DNA of 64,000 bases from Sipunculus nudus (taxonomy: Eukaryota > Annelida > Sipuncula > Golfingiida > Sipunculidae), in assembly GCA_026874595.1 (NCBI GenBank), contig CM049318.1, forward strand, positions 18,960,241 through 19,024,240, given 5' to 3'. This document shows positions 12,601 to 23,703 of the stretch, piece by piece. Numbering within the stretch: position 1 is the stretch's first letter; each line of letters begins with the position of its first letter. Below the pieces are notes generated by a model. That model ran no database searches and was not told the origin of the DNA. It saw only the letters and a list, made by a program, of their open reading frames with translations. The position numbers and the translations under genes were made by a program.

Positions 12601-15220
12601 GGTTCCTAGGACAAGGGTTTTGATTGGTCTGTCATGGGCCGAGTCACGTGAATTATATTAAGTTGGCTTTCTTCGTAATATTTACCTCAGAATAATCAAA
12701 ACAAATGTTGTGTTTCATTCAGTAATATTATTATGGAAAATATACAAATGTCCTCTAGTGCATAGATACCATGACCACAATGGCCCTGAAGTCTCCACAG
12801 ATTAGAATATATATTTCTGTAACGAAAATGATCGTTCTGGGGGTAGCTGCCATGAAGAAAAGCGTCCTTGTAGCTGCTTAGATGTATATGTATTTTCGAA
12901 ACGAAGAAGTATGCCATGGCCTTTTTCATTTATCTCACATTGAAAAAGTGTCCATGAAAACACATTAAATTTATTTACTTCTATACAGAAAAATAAATGA
13001 TGTTTATTTCGCGTAAACCTACCTTGAACCACAGGCGTCTCCAAAAATATATATGAAATGGTTCGTATGTACAGCTACCATGAACACAAAGCGCCCTTGA
13101 GAGCAGGAGAAACATCAGTTTATTTCAAGGACACGTGAGAGGTATAAATTTGATTACTTACTAGTAGGGAAAGGCTGTACATTCTTTTAAGTACAAAGAT
13201 AACACAAAGCCATCAATGGTTATGCCATAAGACCCGTGATGTTTTTATCAAACGCAGGCCTATGGCCTGTTCCGACACACCTACACATAAAACAAGTGGC
13301 CTTTGGTCCCTGTTTGGTCTCAGTGATAGGAATGTGACACTGGGGGCCAGGCGGGCAGATATACATATCATAAAACGAGTAATACAAATGGAATAAGAAG
13401 TGATAGAAATGCCCACCTGAATTCAAAAGAACATTTTACGATTTATATTTAATTAAAAGTGTCCCCAACAAAAAAATCTGAATTCTTCGCTCGTGGCATT
13501 TACCTATAAAGTAGAGCTTTGTCATACCCAAGCCGACAACGATTTGACCAGTAATTTAAATTTGTTCAATTTAACTATTGAATTTACGTATATTACTTTG
13601 ATTAGAAATAAACCAACACCCCTTGACAGTTAACCAAAATTTAACTGCAGGATGTAGTATATAATATACAAATTTTTTTTCAAAACATGAGTGTTTATCA
13701 CATGTTACTTTTTCATTTACACCGCGCAAATGAAAACAGCCTATTCCTTTGTGCAGGTTTTTAGTTGCGTCCACACTTGCAACACCGTTGCATGTGGACA
13801 CGTGGCTTCACTCTGTTTCATGCGACAATTTTGTTTTCAGAAAGAGTCCCTTATTCATTCATAGATAATCAATTGACGTCTTCGATATTAATTTCGGGAT
13901 GTACATGATATAAATAATATTAAGTTATATAATATAGAATATAATACTGTTCATTATGATATTATATCTTTCTCTCTTGAACTCCAGTTAGAGGTGCTCA
14001 CCTCTATCACGTGGTATGCTGGTTTCTAAGCCGAGAAAACTTAACTGGCACAGGTTGTCCATTTACCCATTCCATCATATAGCCTCTCATTAGGAAATAT
14101 GCATAAAATCTCGCTGAGTTTCTACTACATTATCAGTTAACTTTATTCTTTTAACGTTTAGTCAAATTCACCAGTTTCCATTAATTGTTGTAATCGATTT
14201 AACACGAAAGACGCAGTATTTCAGTATCCCAGTTATTGTCTTTTTCCTAGTAGTAAAATATTCGGATTTGACAGAGGGAAGTTATATATACGAAAGTGGT
14301 CCTGTTGATGACGTACGTAATCTTGACTTACTCAATACAGAAGTAATTTCTGGGTAGTCTTAATATATAGTCTTCATTACATTGGACTAGCAGTATTTAA
14401 GAAAAAGCGAGTGTTTCCAATTAACGTGGTCGACTTAGATTGAATATTATTTGCCAAGAAAAAGAGACTCTATGGCGTCTACTGTGATTGTATATCGTAA
14501 ATAATAAAATAAGAAGCAAATCATTAGTAATCTCACGAAAAAAGGCGAATGATTTATTATTTTAATTATCAATCAAGGTCATCATGGTTATAAATTAAAA
14601 TCGGTCTTGGCTGAAAATCCTGGGTAACTAAATTATCCTAGGTGTCTATTTTTTGTTTATCTATCCGCATTAAGGGAATTTTTTCCCTACATGCGTTACC
14701 AGCCTTATCAACTTCATCTGATGTCTAACTGCAAGTTGATAGTGCTCGTACCTGGGCGCGATTTCAAAATTATACACAAGCACAGCCTTCTAAGGGCAAA
14801 CTATACATACCTGTACCACTACCAGGGAACTATTCCAGTCTCGACAAAACAGTTCGATTAATTGGCAAGTGTTTCAGAAATAAGATAACTAGCGATTTTG
14901 TTCATATATATTATCCTTTAACGTTATTTGGATTAAACAAAAATCATAGATGGCAGGCTAACTATCAAAATTTAAAACGTGATGTTTCAATAAAGATAAA
15001 TTATGGCTTTATTTCCTATTTTGCTGACATTCATGGGATTCAGTTAAGTCAAAAGTTTCTGTAATACGTTGATCAAGTACGAGGTTCAATGCGTCCGCAT
15101 AATTAAAATTAAAGCTTTTATATAAAGAACAAGCATTAATGTATAGAACTTATCCCCAATGTTAGCAGTTGCTCTTTGAATTTATATAAATGCAAGATTA
15201 TGTCGAAACAATATATATAA

Positions 15221-15298
<78 letters not shown>

Positions 15299-16330
15299 CA
15301 TGTTTAGGTGTTTCTATTAGATATAAGTATGTGTCCGCATACATGTGTAAAATATAGAGCATTTGTCATGTTTTCATTTTCATTTCGTTGTATGTTCAGC
15401 TTATGGGGACTTTGGGTCTGCATTAAGCATCATAATAATTATAATAAAAATTATAATTATTATTTTTATTATTATTTTCATTATTATCATTATTATCATT
15501 TTTATTAGAACTTACCAAGAAAGGAATAAACAGGAATGTTACAGCTTTACTTAGCCTTCGATTTGCAATAATTTTCGTAAAACTCCATCCCTTGTAAACA
15601 GACCAGTCGAAATCTCAGCCGACTTTTAATACTTTGCCTTCCTGGTCTTTCGGGCCCGTCCTGTTGAAGTAGCAGTTGTAAAAGATCGTTGTCGTTGAAC
15701 AAAAGACAATACGTTGTCAATTAAATGACCTCCGTCCTTGATATTAATACTTGGCAGTAACTTCATTGATTGATGAACCATATCTGAAGTTATCCGTTAT
15801 CCGAAGTTATCCTAATCTTATGGGTTCCCGGGGCACCGATTTCCCTTATTCCCCCTGAATTATTTTCACTAATGACTGCAGGTCATGATTACTAAGGATC
15901 CACTAATGATGTCAGAAAAGCAGAGAGGCTTTGCCATTACTGAACTACTTTAATTATATTTTAAGGTTTATGGGATAATTTTAGAGAGCTTTCCTTATTA
16001 ATGATGTGTCCTTGTGGTAGATAAAACTGGGAATATTTGTTACATATTAATAGAACTGAGACAAAATGTTGACCCCAAACTAAATAGGACCGTCATTGCT
16101 AGAACAGATAGAACAGCAATCATAGCGATCTGGTCTTTTTACAACAGAGATCTTAATGATGAATTATTTATATGCAAGTGTGATCTTAACATTTGTCATT
16201 AAAATTAATGTAATGAACCAACTACCTAATCATCTGGGCTGTTAAACTTGCATGAAACACCCAAATTTTATCGACATATAATTGACACAGTAATGTACTG
16301 CAGGCTATTAGACAAAAAAGAAAGGTGGCT
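12601..16330. repeat. Tandem unit 3 of the array
   Basis: It aligns by ordered landmarks to unit 4 over its whole length: 'ggccctgaagtctccacag' at about 12781, 'gcctattcctttgtgcagg' at about 13739, 'ccgagaaaacttaactggca' at about 14031, 'atcaatcaaggtcatcatgg' at about 14570, 'cctaccaagaaagg'-type at about 15510, and a strongly conserved block 15863-15950. Unit 3 to unit 4 spacing is about 3.4-3.5 kb. Candidate short frames (13213-13426 minus) are not preserved in the other units. Confidence 0.75.
15227..15295. repeat. (TA)n microsatellite
   Basis: A long TA run with one interruption (tacata), followed by sequence shared with unit 4. Confidence 0.95.
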
Positions 16331-16478
16331 TTGTGAGAAATTACACATCCATAACCTTACCATGAGACTTAACAATGTTGTGTTTTATTCAATTATATTA
16401 TTATAGAAAATAGAAAAATGTCCTCTTGAGCATGTGTACCATGATCACAAATGGCCCTGAAGCCTCCACAGATTAGTG

Positions 16479-16483
<5 letters not shown>

Positions 16484-16528
<45 letters not shown>

Positions 16529-16612
16529 AAAGGACGAGATAACAATTTGATTACTTACTTGTAGGAAAAAGCTGTACCACCAGTTGAGCACAAAGATTAC
16601 ACAGAAAAGGCC

Positions 16613-16643
<31 letters not shown>

Positions 16644-16735
16644 TAAAGGACGAGATAACAATTTGATTACTTACTTGTAGGAAAAAGCTGTACCACCAGT
16701 TGAGCACAAAGATTACACAGAAAAGGCCATTAGTT
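16484..16735. repeat. Direct 116 bp duplication with (TA)n
   Basis: The segment from a (TA)n tract through 'gttaaaggacgagataac' to 'cacagaaaaggccatta' occurs at about 16500-16616 and again at about 16617-16732 with no visible difference outside the TA length. The TA runs at the boundaries suggest slippage or unequal exchange. Confidence 0.9.
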
Positions 16736-18855
16736 ATGTGATAAGATCTATGATGTTTTTATTAAAAAGAGGCACAGTTTATACATTAAATAACAAGCAG
16801 ACTTTTGTAAGCCCTGTGGACAAGTCCGACACACCTTAATAGAAATATTTTGACTTTGTTTCTTGTTTGGTCTCAGTGATGATACCGGTTACAAAGCGTG
16901 CAGCTATTACATGTCTTAAAACATGTTATAAAATTCGAACAAGAAGAAATGGAAACATCCGCCTGAATTCAAAAGAACTAATAAAGATTCATATTTGATT
17001 AAATATGTCGCCGACAAAAATATGAATTTATCATTGGTGACATTAACCCATCAGGTAAAATATGGTTGTCATCAGAAGTCGACACAGGTTCCCCCGACCA
17101 TTGGTTTGAATAGTATTCAATTAGACCTATCATTAATTATATGTTACTTTAACACCGCGCTAATGAACATTTCTTTGTGCAGGCTTTGAGCCGCGCCCAC
17201 ATCCGCAGCATCTGTACATGTAGACTCGTGGCTTTACTCCGTTTCATGCAGGTTTATTTTTACAAAGAGAATGTCTCCTATATAACATAGTTAAACATTT
17301 AACGTGTTTGAAATTTCGTTTTCAAGAGCCCTATTTATTTTTAGGGTGTACACTATACAATATTTTATGCAATATAATATGTAATATAATATTATTCATT
17401 ATAATATTATAATAACTTTCTCTCTAGGATACCAGTAAGAGCAACTCACCTGTTCTACGTAGTATACAAGGTTCTAAACCGAGAAAATATTACTGGCATA
17501 GTTCATCCAATTACTCTCTCCGTCATAGCGCCTCCAGTTTGTATATCCACATGATTTCTAACTGTTGGGAAATATAAAACATAGATTCTACCAGCCTAAT
17601 TCGGTTAACTGCATCATTTTAAACGTTTAGTCAGATTCAAGAGTTTACATTAATTGTAGTAAAAGTTTTAACGGAAAATTACGCAACATTTCAGTATCCG
17701 AGTTATCGTAACCATCTCATCCATTGTAGCGAAATATTCGGTTTTGACAGAGAGAAATTATGGGGTCGATATATTAATTTCGTTCTACTGATGGCGTACA
17801 TATTTTTAATTTAATTTAATAAAGGCTTACTGTCTGGGAAGTCTGAATATATTGCCTCCATATCTGGGGTAAGTAATATAATAAAGCCTTAAGTGGACGA
17901 CGTAGATGGAAAGTTATTAACAAGAAAAAGAGAAAGCATCTCTCCGACCTCTACTGTGATTGTCTATCATAATTAAATATGAACGGTATTGTTGTTAATC
18001 ACACGAAAAAGGTGAGTGAAACATGCTGATAATCAATCAAGGTCTCCATGGTTATTAAGTCCAATAAATAGTGGCTGTAAACGCTGGGCAACAAAATCCA
18101 CAGTGTATACTTTGTTTAAATTTATTGTTGGCTTTCCACATTTAGGAAAATTGCTTTTTTCCCTACAGGTGATACAGATCTTAGCAGCTTCACCTGCTGT
18201 CTCGCTGCAACGTAACAATTTTCGTACCTGAGCTCGTATTCAATATCATATAAAAGTACAGCCCTTTATTTGAAAACATATTTTATATTATTATAACAGT
18301 ATCAATCCAGTCTCGACAAAAAAAGTTAAATATTGCCGATTTTACTAATTTGTATTAATTGTTCAAAGCTAAATTGATTTAAACAAAAAGTAAATTTTAT
18401 GAAATGCTAATTTTCAAAATGGAAAAAAAGGGGTAGTTTAATGGAATTAGACAATTGTTTCATTTCCTGGGATCCAGTTACTTTCCTGGGATCCAGCAGG
18501 GCCTTTATACCTGGACTTGACACCAGTTGCCAGAAGTCTTTCTAATATTTGTATCATGTCTCAAGTTGCATTCGTCCACAGAATTAGAATTCAAGAATGT
18601 GTCTAAATAACAAGAATTAATGTAAAGAAGTTTTCGGCCAATGTAAGCTCATGTTCTTTAAAATAAATTTTAAAAAAACAAGGCCTCTCACCTGTATGTA
18701 ACGTAATGACATAACAAAAGATTTATGTGTGTATAAGATATGAGTATGTAGCCGTATACATATGTAAAATATACAACAATTGTCACACTTTCACATTTCA
18801 GTGCATTATCTAAACAGTATTTACGGACTTCTAGTTTGCAAAAAACAATATTTTT

Positions 18856-18857
18856 AC

Positions 18858-18896
<39 letters not shown>

Positions 18897-18906
18897 TATT
18901 ACTATT
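18856..18906. repeat. (TTA)n / (TAT)n microsatellite
   Basis: About 15 trinucleotide repeats. Unit 3 has an interrupted ATT-rich tract in the same place (15433-15505). Confidence 0.9.
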
Positions 18907-19553
18907 TGAACCTACCAAGAAAGGGACAAACAAGAATGTCACAGCTTTACTAAGCTTATACCACGTTATAACTTGAATTCCCTTCGTCACCTCTTTCTAG
19001 TATAGACACCAGGTGAAATAATACAGGTCTTAATTTCGAGCAACGCCAATCCCTCTGACCAAGCAGAAGTTACAGAGCATTACCTATGAACAATAAAAAT
19101 AATTTTCAGACAATGGTTCCCCTACCAGCTGTATTCATTTATGAACCACACCTGAAGTTATCAGTATTCTAATTGATTCCCGCGGCAGCTATTTGTCTTC
19201 CTATCCGTTAATAATTTTCATTAATGACTGCAGGTCATGATTACTAATGATGCACTGATGACTTTGCAGGATATTAAGAAAGCAGAGAGGCTTTGCCATT
19301 ATTGAACTACTCAATTTATAATTTTATTTTACTGCTCCGATTACTAATATGGATTCTTTTATTGTAGTACCTGACTGGTAACAGTTGGTACATAAGGATA
19401 GTAATTTGAAAAAAAAACTGAGAAATTTGTTGACTACAAACTAACGTAGATAATCATAGCTAGGCCAGACCAAACAGTAATTATGGCTATTTATTCGTGT
19501 TATTACAGTGGTATAAATAAACATATATTTATATAGAAGAGCAATTATAACAT

Positions 19554-20112
19554 TAGCTCTTTTTAATCTTAGCCAGTATTATTAGGGCCTGCCATATATT
19601 GAATCCGATTGCAATACCGTGAGTTTCTACATTATAAGCACCGGAATATGCAATGGATCCGTTGCATCTTTTCTCACTGCGTGTTTACTGCCTATAACAA
19701 CAAGACTCACGATTACACTATTCTAACACTGATAAGGATCGATAAGTATGTGTTTCATGGTTTTGGTAGCAACTAAAGTTTAATTGTTTTTACGGATCTT
19801 TATACCAATGGTATATCAGCGAGTTAAGTAGGGGGAGAAAAGCACAATCTTACAAGCGCACTTGAATACCTCACTGGGAGCCTCGCTAGCTCGAGGGGCT
19901 TAGAGCCAGAATTGTATTTCATTTTATTTAAACGGGCCCAGCTTTGAAGTTGGGTCCGCTGATACGGGGTTATAGACACCTGTTGACACTGGTTCCAAGG
20001 GAATTGATGGTGTGTAGTGTGAGGCTCATATTGTAGAAACTCTCACTGTATAACTATCGGACTTAATATAAGGCAGGACCTAATAATATTGAGTCCAATT
20101 TAATCGGGCTAG
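19554..20112. mobile_element. Foldback DNA element, 559 bp, 8 bp target duplication
   Basis: Imperfect inverted ends of about 90 bases carry TATTATTAGGGCCTGCC on the left and its near complement GGCAGGACCTAATAATA on the right, with GAGTTTCTACA at the inner side. TATAACAT flanks both ends (19546-19553 and 20113-20120). The homologous place in unit 3 (about 16184-16194, 'cttaacatttg') lacks the element, so the insertion is inferred from two independent signs. It has no coding capacity. The target size suggests the hAT superfamily. Confidence 0.88.
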
Positions 20113-20385
20113 TATAACATTTGCCATTAAAATTAATTGCATTCCACTGCGTCCATGTCAACGCAGCTCGTAAATCATCTGAGTAGTTAAACTTACATGT
20201 AAATACCAACTCCTGTTACAACATATGATGGAAAGGGAAATGTGCTGCAGGCCACCAGATCGTGTTGGTGGGTTAGGGAGAGATTACACATCGTTTAGCC
20301 TTCAATAACTGTTGATAACTCTTGTTTATAACTCTTGAAGCACAGATACTCGCATAATATTTTTGCCAAGAAACTATGTAATGTA

Positions 20386-20388
<3 letters not shown>

Positions 20389-20440
<52 letters not shown>

Positions 20441-20455
20441 CATACATACATACAT
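20389..20455. repeat. (TA)n followed by (CATA)n
   Basis: About 24 TA units run into five CATA units, forming a compound microsatellite. Confidence 0.95.
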
Positions 20456-20644
20456 TTATGGGGTGCAAATAAAAGCAGTCTGAACGGTATCGATATTGAA
20501 GCTTGCTTTCCCAGCGAAGGGTTTTGGACGCCGGATGTGCACCATATTATTGTCAATTGGTACTTAGTTTATATATTGTTGGCAAAACTCCCAAATTAGA
20601 GACGTAAATTGTTCGTAGCTATTCGACTCACATGACCACTCATT

Positions 20645-20654
20645 GTCACGTGAC
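20645..20654. promoter_or_regulatory. GTCACGTGAC palindrome (E-box / USF-MITF type)
   Basis: A perfect 10-base palindrome 25 bases upstream of the candidate ATG at 20679. Such sites are frequent in promoters and bind bHLH-zip factors. A CACATGACC variant lies at about 20628. Confidence 0.4.
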
Positions 20655-20678
20655 CAGTTGGATCAAGCACAGCAGACG

Positions 20679-20732
20679 ATGAGCGATGACTATGATAGTG
20701 TGATACGGACAAAAACTACAGTTGTGAAAGGC
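20679..20732 (+). CDS. Candidate first coding exon, 18 aa, gene unknown
   Basis: ATG opens an 18-codon stretch, MSDDYDSVIRTKTTVVKG, that ends exactly at a consensus donor GGC|GTAAGT (phase 0). The acidic start followed by Tyr..Val..Lys..Lys-Gly is loosely like the N-termini of FRG1 or FAM32A proteins, but this is too short to identify. Support: local GC rise and a palindromic E-box just upstream. Against: I could not find a continuing exon downstream in this window, and it lies inside a decayed repeat unit. Confidence 0.25.
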
Positions 20733-20914
20733 GTAAGTCCCCGAGTTGAGAGTTTTACTATAGCTTATGCAATATCCGTGGGCAGGTTCCAACATACATA
20801 GTTTATATATCGTTTGTTTTCTTGGTAACTATTCTGAGAAGACCATTTCAAAATGCCATTTATGTTACATATGTATTTCGACTCTTAGGGGAATTAGTAC
20901 TATCTATAAATAAA

Positions 20915-21000
20915 TAGCGTAAGGCGATTTTTTTAAATTTTCCGTATCTCCTCTGACACCGCCGTACGGATTGCCCTGATTTTCGACATACGTATGCTCC
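20915..21000. repeat. Repeat D, copy 1
   Basis: 'tagcgtaaggcgatt', 'ttttccgtatctcc' and 'tacggattg' match the copy at 21901-22005 in order. Function unknown. Confidence 0.6.
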
Positions 21001-21324
21001 GGGTTTATCCGAAGAGATTCCACTCACTTTTATTTGAAATATTTACATATAACGCGCATAATTAATTATTTAAATAATTGATTCTCCGCGGACGCCTCTT
21101 TTTTTTTGTGTCTTCGGGCATGGTAACACAAAGGCCATAGAGTGTGTGATGGCGGGACGGAGTTTTACTCCGGGGACCCTATCTGGGGTTTTCTTACCGG
21201 CCCGAAATAATCCATATCGACGATCACTTCTATAAAGGGGGATCTTTGAAAGAATTGTTTTGCAGGAGCCCTCTTCGTGACCTGATATGCTTGAGTGCAC
21301 ATCTACGGTTCACAGGAAATCGTA

Positions 21325-21560
21325 ATGGATAGGCCAAAAAAAGGTATGGTTCTCAGGCACTTCATATTTCAGAAATCTGTGAGGCCGGGCGATATTTTAC
21401 CTTTGTTTTGTATGTTTCGATAACAATTTTATATATCGAGACTTTTTTTCTCATTACTGCAGTTACAAATGTAAAACCCCTGTAAAAATGTATATTTAAT
21501 TCGTTTGTATTTGCATTTGTTTCTTTAACATGCGTGTGCCATCTGATTTGCAATAATTTT
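21325..21560 (+). mobile_element. MITE family B copy 1 (partial)
   Basis: The end 'ggccaaaaaaaggtatggtt' followed by 'ctcaggcac', 'tttcagaaatct' and 'gggcgatattttacctttg' matches the element at 47003-47330. The right end is not clear here. Confidence 0.55.
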
Positions 21561-21900
21561 TATGTAATACTCTTTGTTTTTAAATCACCAATACAGTATG
21601 TATGCTTATTGCGTTTAAGTCAATGTCATCATTGTTACAATAAAAATAGAATTTTTGCATTTTCTTATTAGGTCTAAACTGCGAAGGGTTGTTTTGTATG
21701 TAAATGTAATACTCTTGATCAGCTTCTCATGTCACATGGTACATGTGTAGGTGACTATTTGTCAATCCCGACCACATGAATGTTAGGCACTGGTTTCGGG
21801 TGACCATGTGCTACAGTACGCTGTTCCGAAACATGTTTTGAAAGCTGTTCCGAAAGATATTTATCCACAACACCATACATATAATAGATCTATATATTAG

Positions 21901-22005
21901 TAGCGTAACGCGATTTGTGTGATTTTCCGTATCTCCGGATTTTCTGTGGATTTCCGATACCATTCTACGGATTGTCGTGTTCGCCCGAAACCGTGCGTAG
22001 CTCTT
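21901..22005. repeat. Repeat D, copy 2
   Basis: 'tagcgtaacgcgatt', 'ttttccgtatctccgg' and 'tacggattgtcg' match 20915-21000. The two copies bracket the GC-richer block and MITE B. Confidence 0.6.
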
Positions 22006-22252
22006 GTTTGTTTCACTTTAAAGGTTATATATAGTCACTATTAAGGGTTAAGTAGCGTCATGTATTAACATAAAATCTGGTATATTTAGCATATATTGTT
22101 TGAACATAGGGCTTCGAGTGATTTTACATAAAAATTTATTTATTTTATAATTATATATATTTTATAATTATAGATGTAATAAATATAAAAAATAATAATA
22201 ATAATTACTTAAATATTGTTTTTCATAGCATCAGATTACATGTATTTACCCT

Positions 22253-22308
22253 GCGTCCTGTCTTTGTGCAGGTTTTAATCAGCGTCCTGTCTTTGTGCAG
22301 GTTTTAAT
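22253..22308. repeat. 29 bp tandem duplication
   Basis: 'gcgtcctgtctttgtgcagg' plus 'ttttaat' is repeated twice at 22253 and 22282, inside the piece resembling the array unit. Confidence 0.9.
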
Positions 22309-23079
22309 GGGCATGTACGGCGTTGTGATGTATTTTACCATAAATATTGCATTTTTTATATACCGCGAAGCCAATATAACCTGCTTATGGTACTTTACCA
22401 TATTGGAGCATGTTTAATTAATATTTAGTAACCTTGAAGTACTTAGTCACACTTCGACATTTCTGTTTTGCAGAAAGAGTGTGAGCGCTACTTTCACTTC
22501 ATATGGATTCAAAAGCACAGGGGCCCCATAGTTACAATAAACGTGATACCTTCACTTGTTTATTGAAATCAATCGCTGTATTCTGTAACCATGGCTGAAG
22601 TTTATTTTCCACATTCAAAAGAATCCCTAAGTTTCAAGGAAGATACTTTTGATCTGAGAACAGTACTTTGTATACGTTTGTATATCTTTCTAACCCCAGC
22701 AAACACACTCATAAACACATGGTTATATCATAAAATAGTTAGCTTTAATGGCAAACGTGACATAGGTGGTCAACTAGTTACTTTAACCATATCGTCTTTG
22801 GTAAAGTATCAAGACGATGATAGTCGCATTTTACTCCGGAATTTAATTATTAAAACTAAAAAACATTGTAGCTGATATAGAATGGTTAAATGCAAGGCAT
22901 ATCTTATAACATGTGTAGAGGATCCCGGAAAGATGAATCAGGGTTGTTCCATTTGCATAGTGCTGGTGAAATGATTCAGGCCAATTACATAACTTGCTAC
23001 CAACTCTTCAACAATGAGTCTGTGCAGTGACACATTGTTTAGCATGCAATCGTATCGACCCAAATAGTCTTGGATTGTA

Positions 23080-23525
23080 TTTGAATAAAAGGAAGGAGTG
23101 TGGCCTCTTTCAAGAATAAGTAAACGTGGATGTCTCTTCCTTCGCGAGGGTTTCTGATTCGCAATATTCGCGAAAGAGGAATTATCTCAAAAATGATACG
23201 TTTTTGAATAAGAAGTCTCATCGTCTTAGAAAAAGTTGAAAAATAAAAGCCTGATATAATGAATAATTATTATTATATATCATGTATATTCATAGATTGA
23301 TAATATAAATTATATAAAATCTTTCAAATTGTCTTACTTGTTTCCAATATTAGTGCAAACAAATTGTTGTGTACATAATAGCTGATAAAATTAATTCACA
23401 GAATAATGGTTATACGATGATAATGTCTTTTGTTTTGTGAGATCGCGAAAATTGAATCCTCGCGAAACACTTTAAAAGTGATAATCGCGAAATTTTAACC
23501 CCGCGCTTCCACCAACCGCAGTACG
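23080..23525. mobile_element. MITE family C, best-preserved copy
   Basis: It contains 'ccttcgcgagggtttctgat', 'ttcgcgaaagaggaattatc', 'gatcgcgaaaattgaatcc' and 'tcgcgaaacac', then 'aaattttaaccccgcgcttcc' and CCGCAGTA at its end. It is non-coding, and short ORFs on either strand are incidental. Confidence 0.6.
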
Positions 23526-23654
23526 TCACATCATTATATAAATAATAACCAAATCTCGACTCGAGCTCAAACAATAAAAATTATATTTTAAAATACAAAT
23601 ATATATTATAATGCAAAAATTAACATCACGAATATTTGTCAGTAGACTATTAAA

Positions 23655-23658
<4 letters not shown>

Positions 23659-23699
<41 letters not shown>
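23659..23699. repeat. (TA)n microsatellite
   Basis: About 20 TA units. Confidence 0.95.

Positions 23700-23703
<4 letters not shown>

Larger units (their letters stand above)
16331..20290. repeat. Tandem unit 4 of the array
   Basis: The unit runs from 'gtgagaaattacacatcc' to a second, equivalent 'gagagattacacatcg' at about 20278. Landmarks match unit 3 (for example 'gaaatatgg..' to 'ctttgtgcaggctttgagcc' at about 17174, 'atcaatcaaggtctccatgg' at about 18032, the conserved block 19213-19315). It differs by a local 116 bp duplication at its start and a 559 bp transposon near its end. Confidence 0.75.
20291..22500. repeat. Decayed fifth copy of the array unit
   Basis: The unit start is visible at about 20278-20300. 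A later piece, 'ctttgtgcaggttttaat' at about 22262 and 'ttgcagaaagagtgtgag' at about 22471, matches the equivalent of unit 3 at 13752-13850. The interval is otherwise replaced by the GC-richer stretch 20560-21330, repeats and a MITE. Confidence 0.4.

Noticed and set aside
13213-13426. Two overlapping minus-strand frames in unit 3 of the array
   Set aside because: Units 1, 2 and 4 carry indels and stops in the equivalent place, so the frames are not conserved.
21070-21300. 76 aa minus-strand frame in a GC-richer block
   Set aside because: No recognisable domain, and it lies between two copies of repeat D next to a MITE. More likely transposon-related than a gene.
22591-22875. 94 aa open frame
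   Set aside because: No recognisable motif, no splice context, and composition like the flanking DNA.
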